DNA of 32,182 nucleotides from Gammaproteobacteria bacterium (lineage in GTDB: Bacteria; Pseudomonadota; Gammaproteobacteria; CAIRSR01). Location of the stretch: positions 1 through 32,182 of the forward strand of contig CAUYTY010000197.1 of NCBI GenBank assembly GCA_963575655.1. The letters are read 5' to 3'. Below the pieces are notes generated by a model, which made no database searches, had not been told where the DNA came from, and worked only from the letters and a program-made list of their open reading frames with translations. Shown here in pieces: positions 1 to 7,296 of the stretch (positions are counted from its first letter, which is position 1; each line of letters opens with the position of its first letter). The translations under genes and the position numbers were made by a program.

Positions 1-174
1 GATCTGCTCCTTGACTTCTGGCAAATACCCCTGGTAGGTATAATCTAAAATGAATGTCTTCCTACCACATTCCGGCTTCAGGCAGAGATAGCGTTGTTTT
101 CCAAGTTCCGTCTTGCCGCGTTTAACGACATGATCACATTTACAGCATGGACACAAAACAGCTCTGTTAGCCAT
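1..174 (-). CDS. IS1-family transposase, InsA-like N-terminal part (partial, runs off the left edge)
   Basis: An open frame starts at the ATG at 174 and is still open at base 1, giving 58 residues. The product has a compact zinc-ribbon pattern: CPCCKCDHVVKRG near the start, then YLCLKPECGRKTF, i.e. two CxxC-type knuckles. This is the N-terminal DNA-binding segment of InsA-type proteins of the IS1 family, which recognises the IS ends and helps control frameshifted production of the InsAB' transposase. GGAGG lies just upstream of the ATG and supports the start. The DDE catalytic part would lie left of the window, so I cannot say whether the element is intact. It lies about 100 bases downstream of the STAND NTPase stop. 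Confidence 0.8.
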   Translation of the reverse strand, partial: MANRAVLCPCCKCDHVVKRGKTELGKQRYLCLKPECGRKTFILDYTYQGYLPEVKEQI

Positions 175-243
175 TGGAGGTTCTTTCCAAGTAAAGTTCT
201 CGTTGCGCACGATAATACTTCAAAATTATGACGGAAAGTCACC
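1..243 (-). mobile_element. IS1-family insertion sequence, 5' end (partial)
   Basis: This is the left part of an insertion sequence read on the minus strand; the rest lies outside the window. It carries the first transposase ORF (1-174). Upstream of that ORF is a leader of about 70 bases that begins, read on the minus strand, with GGTGACTTTCCGTCATAA near base 243. A GGTGA/GGTAA-type start fits IS1-family terminal repeats. The exact end and target duplication cannot be set without the other end, so 243 is an estimate. Confidence 0.7.
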
Positions 244-339
244 CGATACCCATGCTTGAAGAATGGCTACCGCAATATCCAGGTCTGAAACACCACCGCT
301 AATTCTCCGAACTTAATTTCAAATGGGCGAACGGCAGGT

Positions 340-2454
340 TTAACATTTTTGAAACGTTTGGACTATTCCACGCAATCGTTCTAATTCTTCTCCGCTTCCC
401 ACTGAGGTAGCGGCCAGCAATCGCCGGGCAGATCCCAAAATAAACTCCAACGGTTTAGGACCAGCGTCGTAGGTACGCAACAATTCCAGGGCTTGGGTAT
501 AGGCCAATGCTGCGGGTCCAAATTGTTGCTGTGCCTCGTGTGCCTCTCCTACCCATAGCCAGGTGCCGCTGGACTCACGCTGCCGATTGGTTCGCCCTTG
601 CCAATCGAGGGCGGTGTGGTAGGCGGTGAGTGCGTCCGACCAACGCTCCTGGTCCGCATAGAGCTTTCCGATTCGATGCCAGGTACCGCCCATCTGTGGG
701 TATTGGCGGGTTCTCTCCCACCAATCCAAGGCGGTGCGGTAGGCGGTAAGTGACTCTGACCACTGCTGCTGCCCTGCCAAGACCTTTCCGATCTGAAGCC
801 AGGCCCCCCCCATTCGATGGGTTTGGCGGGTCCGCTCCCACCAATCCAACGCACTCTGGTAGGCGGTAAGCGATTGTTTTGTCGCGCGAATCTCTTCGCA
901 TACTCGACCAATGACGTGGTAGCAGGCACCGACCTCGGCCGGTCGGCCATCGTCACCAGGTTGGGCTGCGGCCTTTTCGACCAAGACCGTCAATTGCTGG
1001 GTATAGGCCAAACAACGTTCCACGGTGAGTTGTGGATTTAGCTGCCAAGGTATCGGTTCCACCAGCCCTTCTAGTGCCCCGCGAATCGCGCGAAGGTTGC
1101 CGTGGTACAGAGCCTGACGTAGCCCGCGATCTCGCAACACTGCGTGGTAGCGAATCAACTCGACCACTGCCTGTTGGGATGCTCCAGAGTCACCGCGTGC
1201 GCGAGTAACCAGATCCTGGGTCTGCTCCTTGACCTTTTTCGCCAAAACCCCGTAGAGCCGTGCCAGGTGATGATGGAAAAAACTAGCGAGACCCTCTGGG
1301 AGGCCCAGCGGAGGGGGGCGACTCAACAAATAATGACGCACCACCGGCAGGATCCTGTACCCCTCTGGTCCTTCTTCCACCAAAGCACGACGGGTTAACT
1401 CGGCCAGGGTCGCGCTTGCCCCTCGTACGGGCCAGCCTAAGACGCTTCCCACTGCTTGCCAGGCCCCTTCCAGGAATGGCCAGGGTTCACGATCCTCCAG
1501 AATGGCCAGCAATTCCAGCATGGGACGCACCGCCAGTGGCGCCCGTCCCACATAGTGATCCATTGCGGCATACTCACCAGCGCCATCGGCGGCACGGCGT
1601 CGAATCTCCGCTATGGTAGCAGTGGGATCGTCACCAGGGTCGGCCAGAAATAGAGTGAAAATATAGGGATGCCCCGCCATTTCGGTGAGAATCAACCGTT
1701 GGGTATCCCCATTCAAAGTGTTCCAGCGCAAGGGACTGCTGGGTAGCGTCAGACGCAACAGGGCGGTACGCTCGTCAGAAAACAGCGCCTCGACCGGAAA
1801 CCAATGAATTCGGTCGACCCCTCGCCCATCGCCGCCCTTGTTTTCCTCCCAGGCCAAGAGCGTAGCAGAGGGTACCTTTTGTCCGGTTCCGCCCCCAACA
1901 CGTGAGGTGCGGACCGTAAGCAGGCCACGCCAACCCGTCTGGCCAAACAATGCCGCGAGTAATTCACGGAGGTAAGGGTTGGCTATCTGTCCCTGGTTAT
2001 CCAGCACCGTCTCGCACTGATCCACAATGAGCAAACAATCGGGTCCCAGTGCCTGTGCTAGGGCGTAGGCCAAAGGTTGTGGGGCGGGTTGGACCTCGCT
2101 ACGTAGTTGCCGCGCCAGGTCCGGCTGCTCCATCTCTTGAAGGCAATCGGCGAGTTGGGAAAGCAGCCCGCCCGCGTTCGGGCAGATGCGCAGTTCTAGC
2201 CACAGAATGTGGCTAATCCGCAGGCGTGTGTTTCGTTGGCTACCGCCGCTGCCGCAGATGGCGGCCACGGCGTGGACCGAGGCGATGGTCTTACCAATCC
2301 CTCCGGGTCCGTACAGGCCTAACACCCGATGACCGGCGCGCCAAGCATCCACGAGTCGGGAGAGTAATGTCTCACGGCGCACCTCACGTCCAGTGAGGAC
2401 GGGATGGTCTGGAGAACTGTGATAGATGTGGGGAATAGTTGGGGAGTGCGACAT
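340..2454 (-). CDS. STAND-type (NB-ARC/NACHT-like) NTPase with C-terminal TPR repeats
   Basis: The 704-residue product begins with a P-loop NTPase module: Walker A GPGGIGKT at residues 49-56, Walker B LLIVDQCE at 141-148, and a sensor-like LLTVRTSR near 178-185. A helical/winged-helix region follows. The C-terminal 200 residues contain TPR-like helical pairs with a 40-residue period (ALDWWERTRQ, then GxxWxxIGKxxxxQxxW). This is the usual STAND plan of nucleotide switch plus repeat sensor, used in signal perception, transcriptional control or antiphage defence. No N-terminal effector domain (TIR, protease, nuclease) is present, only about 48 residues before the P-loop, so it may act through a partner. 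No recognisable partner is adjacent: downstream is an IS, upstream a TIR element. The ATG has no clear Shine-Dalgarno sequence. The domain class is firm; the role is not. Confidence 0.8.
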   Translation of the reverse strand: MSHSPTIPHIYHSSPDHPVLTGREVRRETLLSRLVDAWRAGHRVLGLYGPGGIGKTIASVHAVAAICGSGGSQRNTRLRISHILWLELRICPNAGGLLSQLADCLQEMEQPDLARQLRSEVQPAPQPLAYALAQALGPDCLLIVDQCETVLDNQGQIANPYLRELLAALFGQTGWRGLLTVRTSRVGGGTGQKVPSATLLAWEENKGGDGRGVDRIHWFPVEALFSDERTALLRLTLPSSPLRWNTLNGDTQRLILTEMAGHPYIFTLFLADPGDDPTATIAEIRRRAADGAGEYAAMDHYVGRAPLAVRPMLELLAILEDREPWPFLEGAWQAVGSVLGWPVRGASATLAELTRRALVEEGPEGYRILPVVRHYLLSRPPPLGLPEGLASFFHHHLARLYGVLAKKVKEQTQDLVTRARGDSGASQQAVVELIRYHAVLRDRGLRQALYHGNLRAIRGALEGLVEPIPWQLNPQLTVERCLAYTQQLTVLVEKAAAQPGDDGRPAEVGACYHVIGRVCEEIRATKQSLTAYQSALDWWERTRQTHRMGGAWLQIGKVLAGQQQWSESLTAYRTALDWWERTRQYPQMGGTWHRIGKLYADQERWSDALTAYHTALDWQGRTNRQRESSGTWLWVGEAHEAQQQFGPAALAYTQALELLRTYDAGPKPLEFILGSARRLLAATSVGSGEELERLRGIVQTFQKC
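601..870 (-). repeat. Tandem 120-bp repeat units encoding TPRs
   Basis: Within the STAND NTPase gene, the segments beginning CCAATC at 601, 721 and 841 are near copies spaced exactly 120 bases apart. Each continues into a GGTAGGCGGT-containing core. A more diverged copy seems to precede them near 481. Such DNA-level similarity between TPR units suggests recent duplication, and repeat number could change by recombination. Confidence 0.75.
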
Positions 2455-2610
2455 GCAGGGTAGGATACACCAAGCATTGGAATCCTTGGTTCAGTCCGCG
2501 TAGGAATACTGTATCGCTGGAGTGTTCCTCTCGTCGAACGACTGCTTTGAGCAACGTGACCCTTGGTAGACGAGTAGCCTTCCACCCTCCCGTTCGTGAC
2601 CGCTGCTCTG

Positions 2611-2636
2611 CGTTCCCATGCTGGAGCACGGGAACG
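2611..2636. repeat. Short imperfect palindrome in the 2455-2798 intergenic gap
   Basis: CGTTCCCATGCT is followed directly by GGAGCACGGGAACG, which pairs with it over 12 of 14 positions. Palindromes with CGTTCCCA...TGGGAACG arms are a common dispersed REP-like repeat type in environmental proteobacteria. There is no T-run in the useful direction for a terminator. The rest of 2455-2652 shows no gene I can support. Confidence 0.45.
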
Positions 2637-2652
2637 AGAAAAACTTGGATTA

Positions 2653-2792
2653 TAGGACCTACGCATTGACAAAAGTAGATTACCGAATAATCAATAGGTT
2701 ATACCGCTATTTTCGGTGGTTTCCTTGCGGGTTCTCTTCTTCGTAACTCGTTGTTATAGCTGAGTGTTTCGTTTGTCAATGCGTAAGTCCTA
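2653..2792. mobile_element. 140-bp non-autonomous TIR element (MITE-like) with GATTA target duplication
   Basis: The terminal inverted repeats at 2653-2673 and 2772-2792 match at 20 of 21 positions (TAGGACYTACGCATTGACAA and one further A). The element is flanked directly by GATTA at 2648-2652 and again at 2793-2797, a 5-bp direct repeat as expected from transposition. The 98-base interior has no ORF. The element therefore depends on a transposase encoded elsewhere. It sits one base beyond the stop codon of the FieF-like gene and upstream of the STAND NTPase gene, so it could influence the 3' end of one and the promoter of the other. Confidence 0.8.
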
Positions 2793-2798
2793 GATTAG

Positions 2799-3716
2799 TT
2801 ACCCGTCGTTTACTGGTTCCTGATGGATGTGGAGTTCAACGTTGGGAAATTGCTGTTTGATTCGATGCTCCACTTCATTGGTTACGCGGTGGGCCTCGGC
2901 CAAGGGAACGTTCCCGCAGATCTCGACCTGAAATTGAACAAATGTGGTGGTGCCAGCGCGGCGGCTCTTCAATTCACCTATCCCTCGTACAAGGGGATGC
3001 TCTCGCGCCAAACGGACAATAGCTTCACTTTCCTCTTCGGGCAACTCTCGATCCATGAGCAATTGTCCAGCCTCCCAGGCAATTTGCCCGGCACTGTAAA
3101 GGACATAGAACGCGATCCCCAGGGCAGAGACAGGGTCAACGCGCTCCCAATCGAATAACCAATCACAGGCTAAAGCGATCAATACTGCGCCGTTGGAAAG
3201 TAGATCGGTACCGTAGTGAAGAGAATCAGCACGGATCGAGACGGAATCAGTGGCACGAATTACCCTGCGCTGAAAACGCAACAGTAAAAAAGTTGCGACT
3301 ATCGAGAATATCATTACCGCGATCCCCACCCCAGTGTTTGTCAATGGCAGCGGATATCGGAGTCGGTCGATGGCCCCATTTACCAGAAACAAACCGGAGA
3401 TTCCGATGAACAGTGCCTGACCAAGTCCCGCCAGGGATTCCAGCTTACCGTGACCAAAACGATGTTCTCGGTCCGCAGGGCGTAGCGCATAGTACATCGC
3501 TACCAGGTTGGTGAGGGATGCGAGCATGTCTAAACCGGAATCGATGAGGGTGGCGAGAATACTCATCGCTCCGGTGGTAAACCACGCACCAAACTTGATC
3601 AAGACCAGCACCAGCGCGGTAGCTACCGAGGCGCGGGTGGCACGGCGCAGGAGAATGGCTGCCTGCTCAGGAGAAATAACCGAGGGAATAAGTTCATCAA
3701 CGGGTAATTCGGTCAT
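2799..3716 (-). CDS. fieF: Cation diffusion facilitator, FieF-like divalent metal/proton antiporter
   Basis: This 305-residue inner-membrane protein exports Zn(II)/Fe(II)-type cations in exchange for protons. It has the CDF transmembrane core followed by a cytoplasmic C-terminal metal-sensing domain from about residue 215. The two halves of the transport site are visible as D59-x3-D63 (LIDSGLDMLASLTNLV) and H167-x3-D171 (ADSLHYGTD). These correspond to the DxxxD and HxxxD pairs of E. coli FieF, and the length (FieF about 300) agrees. The frame stays open up to a TTG at 3776, but the ATG at 3716 is preceded by AAGG at good spacing and gives the family length, so I chose it. The gene is divergent from the chemoreceptor at 3965. 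No metal-dependent operator was recognised. Confidence 0.93.
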   Translation of the reverse strand: MTELPVDELIPSVISPEQAAILLRRATRASVATALVLVLIKFGAWFTTGAMSILATLIDSGLDMLASLTNLVAMYYALRPADREHRFGHGKLESLAGLGQALFIGISGLFLVNGAIDRLRYPLPLTNTGVGIAVMIFSIVATFLLLRFQRRVIRATDSVSIRADSLHYGTDLLSNGAVLIALACDWLFDWERVDPVSALGIAFYVLYSAGQIAWEAGQLLMDRELPEEESEAIVRLAREHPLVRGIGELKSRRAGTTTFVQFQVEICGNVPLAEAHRVTNEVEHRIKQQFPNVELHIHQEPVNDG

Positions 3717-3839
3717 GGCACGCCTTATAGATTGTGGTCTGCAGCCAATCGATGAGGGGGCAGGGAAATCACCCAACCCTTATTTTCCAGTTTTTTCGAT
3801 AGGATGAAAATCCTGTTTATCAACAGATGGTTATTCATT

Positions 3840-3868
3840 ATCGCTGGTCAGCGATTTACTTTTTTTTG
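3840..3868 (+). promoter_or_regulatory. Hairpin with downstream T-tract in the fieF/chemoreceptor divergent region
   Basis: ATCGCTGGTCAGCGAT at 3840-3855 is a perfect palindrome followed by TTACTTTTTTTT. In the plus direction it resembles a small intrinsic terminator, but no plus-strand gene lies upstream. It may instead be an operator or an attenuator in the leader of the chemoreceptor gene. The function is undetermined. Confidence 0.3.
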
Positions 3869-3964
3869 GTGGGATCCCTACAATACTGCTAGCTTTTGCC
3901 GGTACCCTCGGGTTTGATACCCATCAGAATCTCTGTTCGATTTTACCTTGGCGGTGGAGTGGCT

Positions 3965-5947
3965 ATGTCTCATACTAATCATAATGATAATCGTTTTTCC
4001 CTCCGATATAAGGTAATACTCGCAGTAGCAGGAGTATATTTTCTTGCGTTGATAGTGGTTACCCTAATATCTATTTCGGATCGACGTACCAATCTGGTGC
4101 GCTACGTCCAAGAACATGTGGAGGAAGTTGCCAACAGCTACTTCGATAGCCTGAATGTGCTCATGCTGTCAGGAGGCATTTCTCGCCGCGGAATCCTCGA
4201 GGAAAAGCTGCGGGCACGTTCGGGGGTCGAAGAGGTACGTACCATACGTAGTGATGTCGTCAATCAGATGTTCAAAACCCCCGGCCTAGATGGTCCGCAG
4301 GATGATTGGGATCGCCGCGCCCTGGGAGGTGAACAACAAGCCCACCTCACTGAGGATGCCACCGGGCGACATCTGACAGTACTCATCCCGATGCAGTCCT
4401 CCACGAATACACGTGGCACTAATTGCACAACTTGCCACACCGATACGGCGGGCCAAACTCTGGGGGCTGTGCGGGTGACCTACTCTTTGTCCCCCCACGA
4501 TGCTGCTTTTTCGCGGGAAACCTTGGATACGGTCGGGTCATCAGTGGTCTTGTTGGCTATTGGCATCGGGTTGGTGGGGTGGTGGTTGCGGTGGATTATC
4601 CTGCTGCCCATCTGTCGCCTCCAGGATACATTGTTGGTCATTGAGCGTGACGGCGACTTTAACGAGCGTGTAAAGATTGTTAGCAACGATGAATTAGGGG
4701 TCACCGCCGACGTTATCAACCGCCTGCTCGCAAAGTTCCACAATATAATAAAGGATATAGCCGAGACTACGGTGCAGCTCTCTGCGCAGGCCAACATGAT
4801 GTCTTCCCATTCGGAAGAGACCAACCAGCGCGTTACCCGTCAACAGGGTGAGCTTGAGCAGTTAGCCACCGCCATCAACGAGATGTCTAGTACTGTCCAA
4901 GAGGTGGCACACAATACCGCTTCTGCTGCCGATGCCACTCAGCAGGCCAATCAACAGGCAAATCAGGGGCATCAGGTGGTAGAGGAGACCATCGCCGCGA
5001 TTGGTACCCTGGTCCAGGAGGTGAAAGGGGCTGCGACTGTTATCCATCAGCTTGAGCAGGAGAGCGCCAATATCGGTACGGTCTTGGATGTGATTCGAGG
5101 GATCGCCGATCAGACCAATCTGCTCGCCCTGAATGCCGCCATCGAGGCCGCGCGGGCAGGTGAACAGGGCCGCGGCTTTGCCGTAGTGGCCGATGAGGTG
5201 AGAACCCTAGCCTCGCGTACCCAGCACTCGACGCGCGAGATCCAGGAACTCATTCAGCGCCTTCAGAACGGTGCGAGTCAGGCCGTGGCGGCGATGGAGC
5301 AGGGTAGCCGAACTGCCGAGGCGGGGATGGAGCAGGCCGCAAACGCAGGTACTGCTCTGGAGGAGATCCGCCGCGCCGTAGCGATCCTCAATGACCTCAA
5401 TATCCAGATCGCCACGGCTACCGAGGAGCAAAGTGCAGTGGCCGAGGAGATCAACCGTAACGTCTCCAATATCTCGACATTCGCCCACGATACCGCTCAC
5501 CAGACAGAATCATCCAGTAACGAAATGTATAATTTCTCGGAGAGTTTGCGTCGCCTTACCTCCAAATATACCACCAAGGATCAGAATCGTTTCGACTTTG
5601 AAGCCGCCAAAATCGCTCATCTGGCCTGGAAAACCCGCCTACGTTCCTTTCTGGATGGAACCGGTCCGCTTACCCGCGATCAGGCGGTTTCCCACCACCA
5701 CTGTCAGCTTGGCAAGTGGTATTACTCCGAAGGGTTAGAAAAATACGGCCATATCTCTGCAATGCGTCAGATCGAGCAGCCCCACGCCGAACTTCACAAT
5801 ACCATCAAAGAGGTACTGCGCCTCAAAGAAACGGGTAATATCAAGGGGGCGGAGGCGGAATATACCAAGGTGGAGGCCATTTCAAAGCACATTGTTGAGT
5901 TGTTGGGTAAGGTTCAGGCTAATATTGAAAGTATCCACTTAAAATGA
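3965..5947 (+). CDS. Methyl-accepting chemotaxis protein with periplasmic CXXCH (heme c) site and C-terminal CZB zinc domain
   Basis: The 660-residue receptor has TM1 at about residues 16-38, a periplasmic sensor to about 190, TM2 at about 191-216 and then HAMP. The conserved kinase-control hairpin lies around 381-403 ([20 protein letters not shown]). A CZB domain occupies about 551-650. The sensor contains CTTCH at 154-158, a c-type heme attachment motif, in a context ([11 protein letters not shown] downstream) seen in heme-binding chemoreceptor sensors. The CZB domain shows the expected 3His/1Cys zinc set: candidates are H552 (HLAW), C580 (HHCQLGKWY), H607 and H611 (PHAELH). Known CZB domains sense zinc and hypochlorite-type oxidants in the cytoplasm. 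Upstream in-frame residues begin with TTG at 3896; the ATG at 3965 has GGTGGAG 5-6 bases ahead and is preferred. A single-gene unit, ended by the terminator at 5965. Confidence 0.95.
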   Translation: MSHTNHNDNRFSLRYKVILAVAGVYFLALIVVTLISISDRRTNLVRYVQEHVEEVANSYFDSLNVLMLSGGISRRGILEEKLRARSGVEEVRTIRSDVVNQMFKTPGLDGPQDDWDRRALGGEQQAHLTEDATGRHLTVLIPMQSSTNTRGTNCTTCHTDTAGQTLGAVRVTYSLSPHDAAFSRETLDTVGSSVVLLAIGIGLVGWWLRWIILLPICRLQDTLLVIERDGDFNERVKIVSNDELGVTADVINRLLAKFHNIIKDIAETTVQLSAQANMMSSHSEETNQRVTRQQGELEQLATAINEMSSTVQEVAHNTASAADATQQANQQANQGHQVVEETIAAIGTLVQEVKGAATVIHQLEQESANIGTVLDVIRGIADQTNLLALNAAIEAARAGEQGRGFAVVADEVRTLASRTQHSTREIQELIQRLQNGASQAVAAMEQGSRTAEAGMEQAANAGTALEEIRRAVAILNDLNIQIATATEEQSAVAEEINRNVSNISTFAHDTAHQTESSSNEMYNFSESLRRLTSKYTTKDQNRFDFEAAKIAHLAWKTRLRSFLDGTGPLTRDQAVSHHHCQLGKWYYSEGLEKYGHISAMRQIEQPHAELHNTIKEVLRLKETGNIKGAEAEYTKVEAISKHIVELLGKVQANIESIHLK

Positions 5948-5964
5948 AAATGTGCTAGCCCGAT

Positions 5965-6011
5965 GCGGATGATTTTCTAACCATCAAGGTTGTGAAGTCA
6001 TCCGCGTTTTT
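5965..6011 (+). terminator. Rho-independent terminator of the chemoreceptor gene
   Basis: GCGGATGA (5965-5972) pairs perfectly with TCATCCGC (5998-6005) and is followed at once by GTTTTT. It lies 18 bases after the chemoreceptor stop codon. It separates that gene from the UDP-sugar gene at 6130. Confidence 0.85.
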
Positions 6012-6129
6012 ATGCAAGAGCATTTTGCGAGAATAAACGACACCGATCTGAGCGGTATCTCTGCTAATGGCTTGAATCTACTGAAGTAGTTGTTGGAACG
6101 GCCGATTGAAAACAAAAGAGGGGACTCTC

Positions 6130-7089
6130 ATGGCAAAGAATATTTTGGTTACCGGCGGCGCTGGCTTTCTGGGTTCGCACCTCTGTGATCGTTTACTAAA
6201 TGAGGGGCACGATGTACTCTGCATTGATAATTACTTTACGGGTAACAAGAAGAATATCGAGCATTTATTGAAAAATCCGCTGTTTGAACTATTGCGTCAT
6301 GACGTTACTTTTCCACTCTATGTCGAGGTAGATGAAATCTATAATCTGGCCTGCCCGGCCTCACCGGTCCATTATCAATTTGATCCAGTGCAGACGACGA
6401 AGACCAGCGTGCATGGTGCCATCAATATGCTCGGGCTCGCTAAACGAACCAAGGCACGCATCCTTCAGGCATCAACCTCGGAGATATACGGCGACCCCGA
6501 GGTCCATCCTCAAACGGAAGATTATTGGGGTCGCGTTAATCCGATTGGGCCGCGTAGCTGCTACGATGAAGGGAAACGATGCGCGGAGACCTTATTTTTT
6601 GACTATCACCGACAACATCACGTAGATATCAAAGTGGTGCGTATTTTTAATACCTATGGACCTCATATGCCGCCCAACGATGGGCGGGTGGTTAGCAATT
6701 TTATTGTACAGGCCCTACAGGGCAAAGACCTTACCATTTACGGTGACGGTTCGCAGACCCGTTCTTTTTGTTATGTCGATGATCTGATCGACGCTCTGGT
6801 GAAAATGATGGAGAGTCCAGCAGGATTTATTGGACCAGTTAATCTTGGCAATCCAGGGGAGTATTCAATGCTAGAATTGGCGCAGGCAGTTTTACGCCTC
6901 ACTGATTCTAAATCTACTATCGTGTTTAAACCACTCCCCATCGACGACCCTAGGCAGCGTAGACCGGATATCACCTTGGCTAAAACTCACCTGAATTGGG
7001 AACCCAAGATTTGCCTAGAGGATGGATTGCGATTGACTATTGAATATTTCAAACGTCACTGCCCAGCTATCCCCTTTGCACTCAAGTAG
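6130..7089 (+). CDS. UDP-glucuronate decarboxylase (UDP-xylose synthase) family SDR enzyme
   Basis: The 319-residue protein is an extended short-chain dehydrogenase/reductase with a Rossmann motif GGAGFLG at residues 9-15. The catalytic set is S/T-S-E (115-118, ASTSEIYG) and Y145-x3-K149 (SCYDEGK). The segments [18 protein letters not shown] and [16 protein letters not shown] are characteristic of the UXS/ArnA-decarboxylase branch. The expected reaction is NAD+-dependent oxidation and decarboxylation of UDP-glucuronate to UDP-xylose, a precursor of surface polysaccharides. The frame opens at a TTG (6106), but the ATG at 6130 follows AGAGGGG at good distance and places the Rossmann motif at the usual position. 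No other sugar-nucleotide genes are adjacent, so the polysaccharide it serves is unknown. The UXS assignment is strong but a close decarboxylase/epimerase is not fully excluded. Confidence 0.9.
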   Translation: MAKNILVTGGAGFLGSHLCDRLLNEGHDVLCIDNYFTGNKKNIEHLLKNPLFELLRHDVTFPLYVEVDEIYNLACPASPVHYQFDPVQTTKTSVHGAINMLGLAKRTKARILQASTSEIYGDPEVHPQTEDYWGRVNPIGPRSCYDEGKRCAETLFFDYHRQHHVDIKVVRIFNTYGPHMPPNDGRVVSNFIVQALQGKDLTIYGDGSQTRSFCYVDDLIDALVKMMESPAGFIGPVNLGNPGEYSMLELAQAVLRLTDSKSTIVFKPLPIDDPRQRRPDITLAKTHLNWEPKICLEDGLRLTIEYFKRHCPAIPFALK

Positions 7090-7296
7090 AGCGGAGTATT
7101 CAAGAGTTGTGCTTCGAGTTTGAACCCGCAGAATAAAAATATGCACTACGCTCGTAAAACAATAGCATTACTTTTCGTGAATACCTATAATTATAGGAGG
7201 CTTTTGTCGTAGTGTAGGTTAGGTCAACGTAAGGCACCACCAAAAATCAGGATCGGGCGTTATAATCCCCGGCCTTCGCCAGGAAGCCTCCCCAAA

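Noticed and set aside
2319-2672. Minus- and plus-strand ORFs of 76-117 codons around the STAND gene start
   Set aside because: They overlap the NTPase start or the palindrome and TIR element and show no protein-like composition.
3717-3776. N-terminal extension of the FieF-like protein
   Set aside because: It starts at a TTG, encodes no conserved sequence, and the ATG at 3716 has a better ribosome site and the family length.
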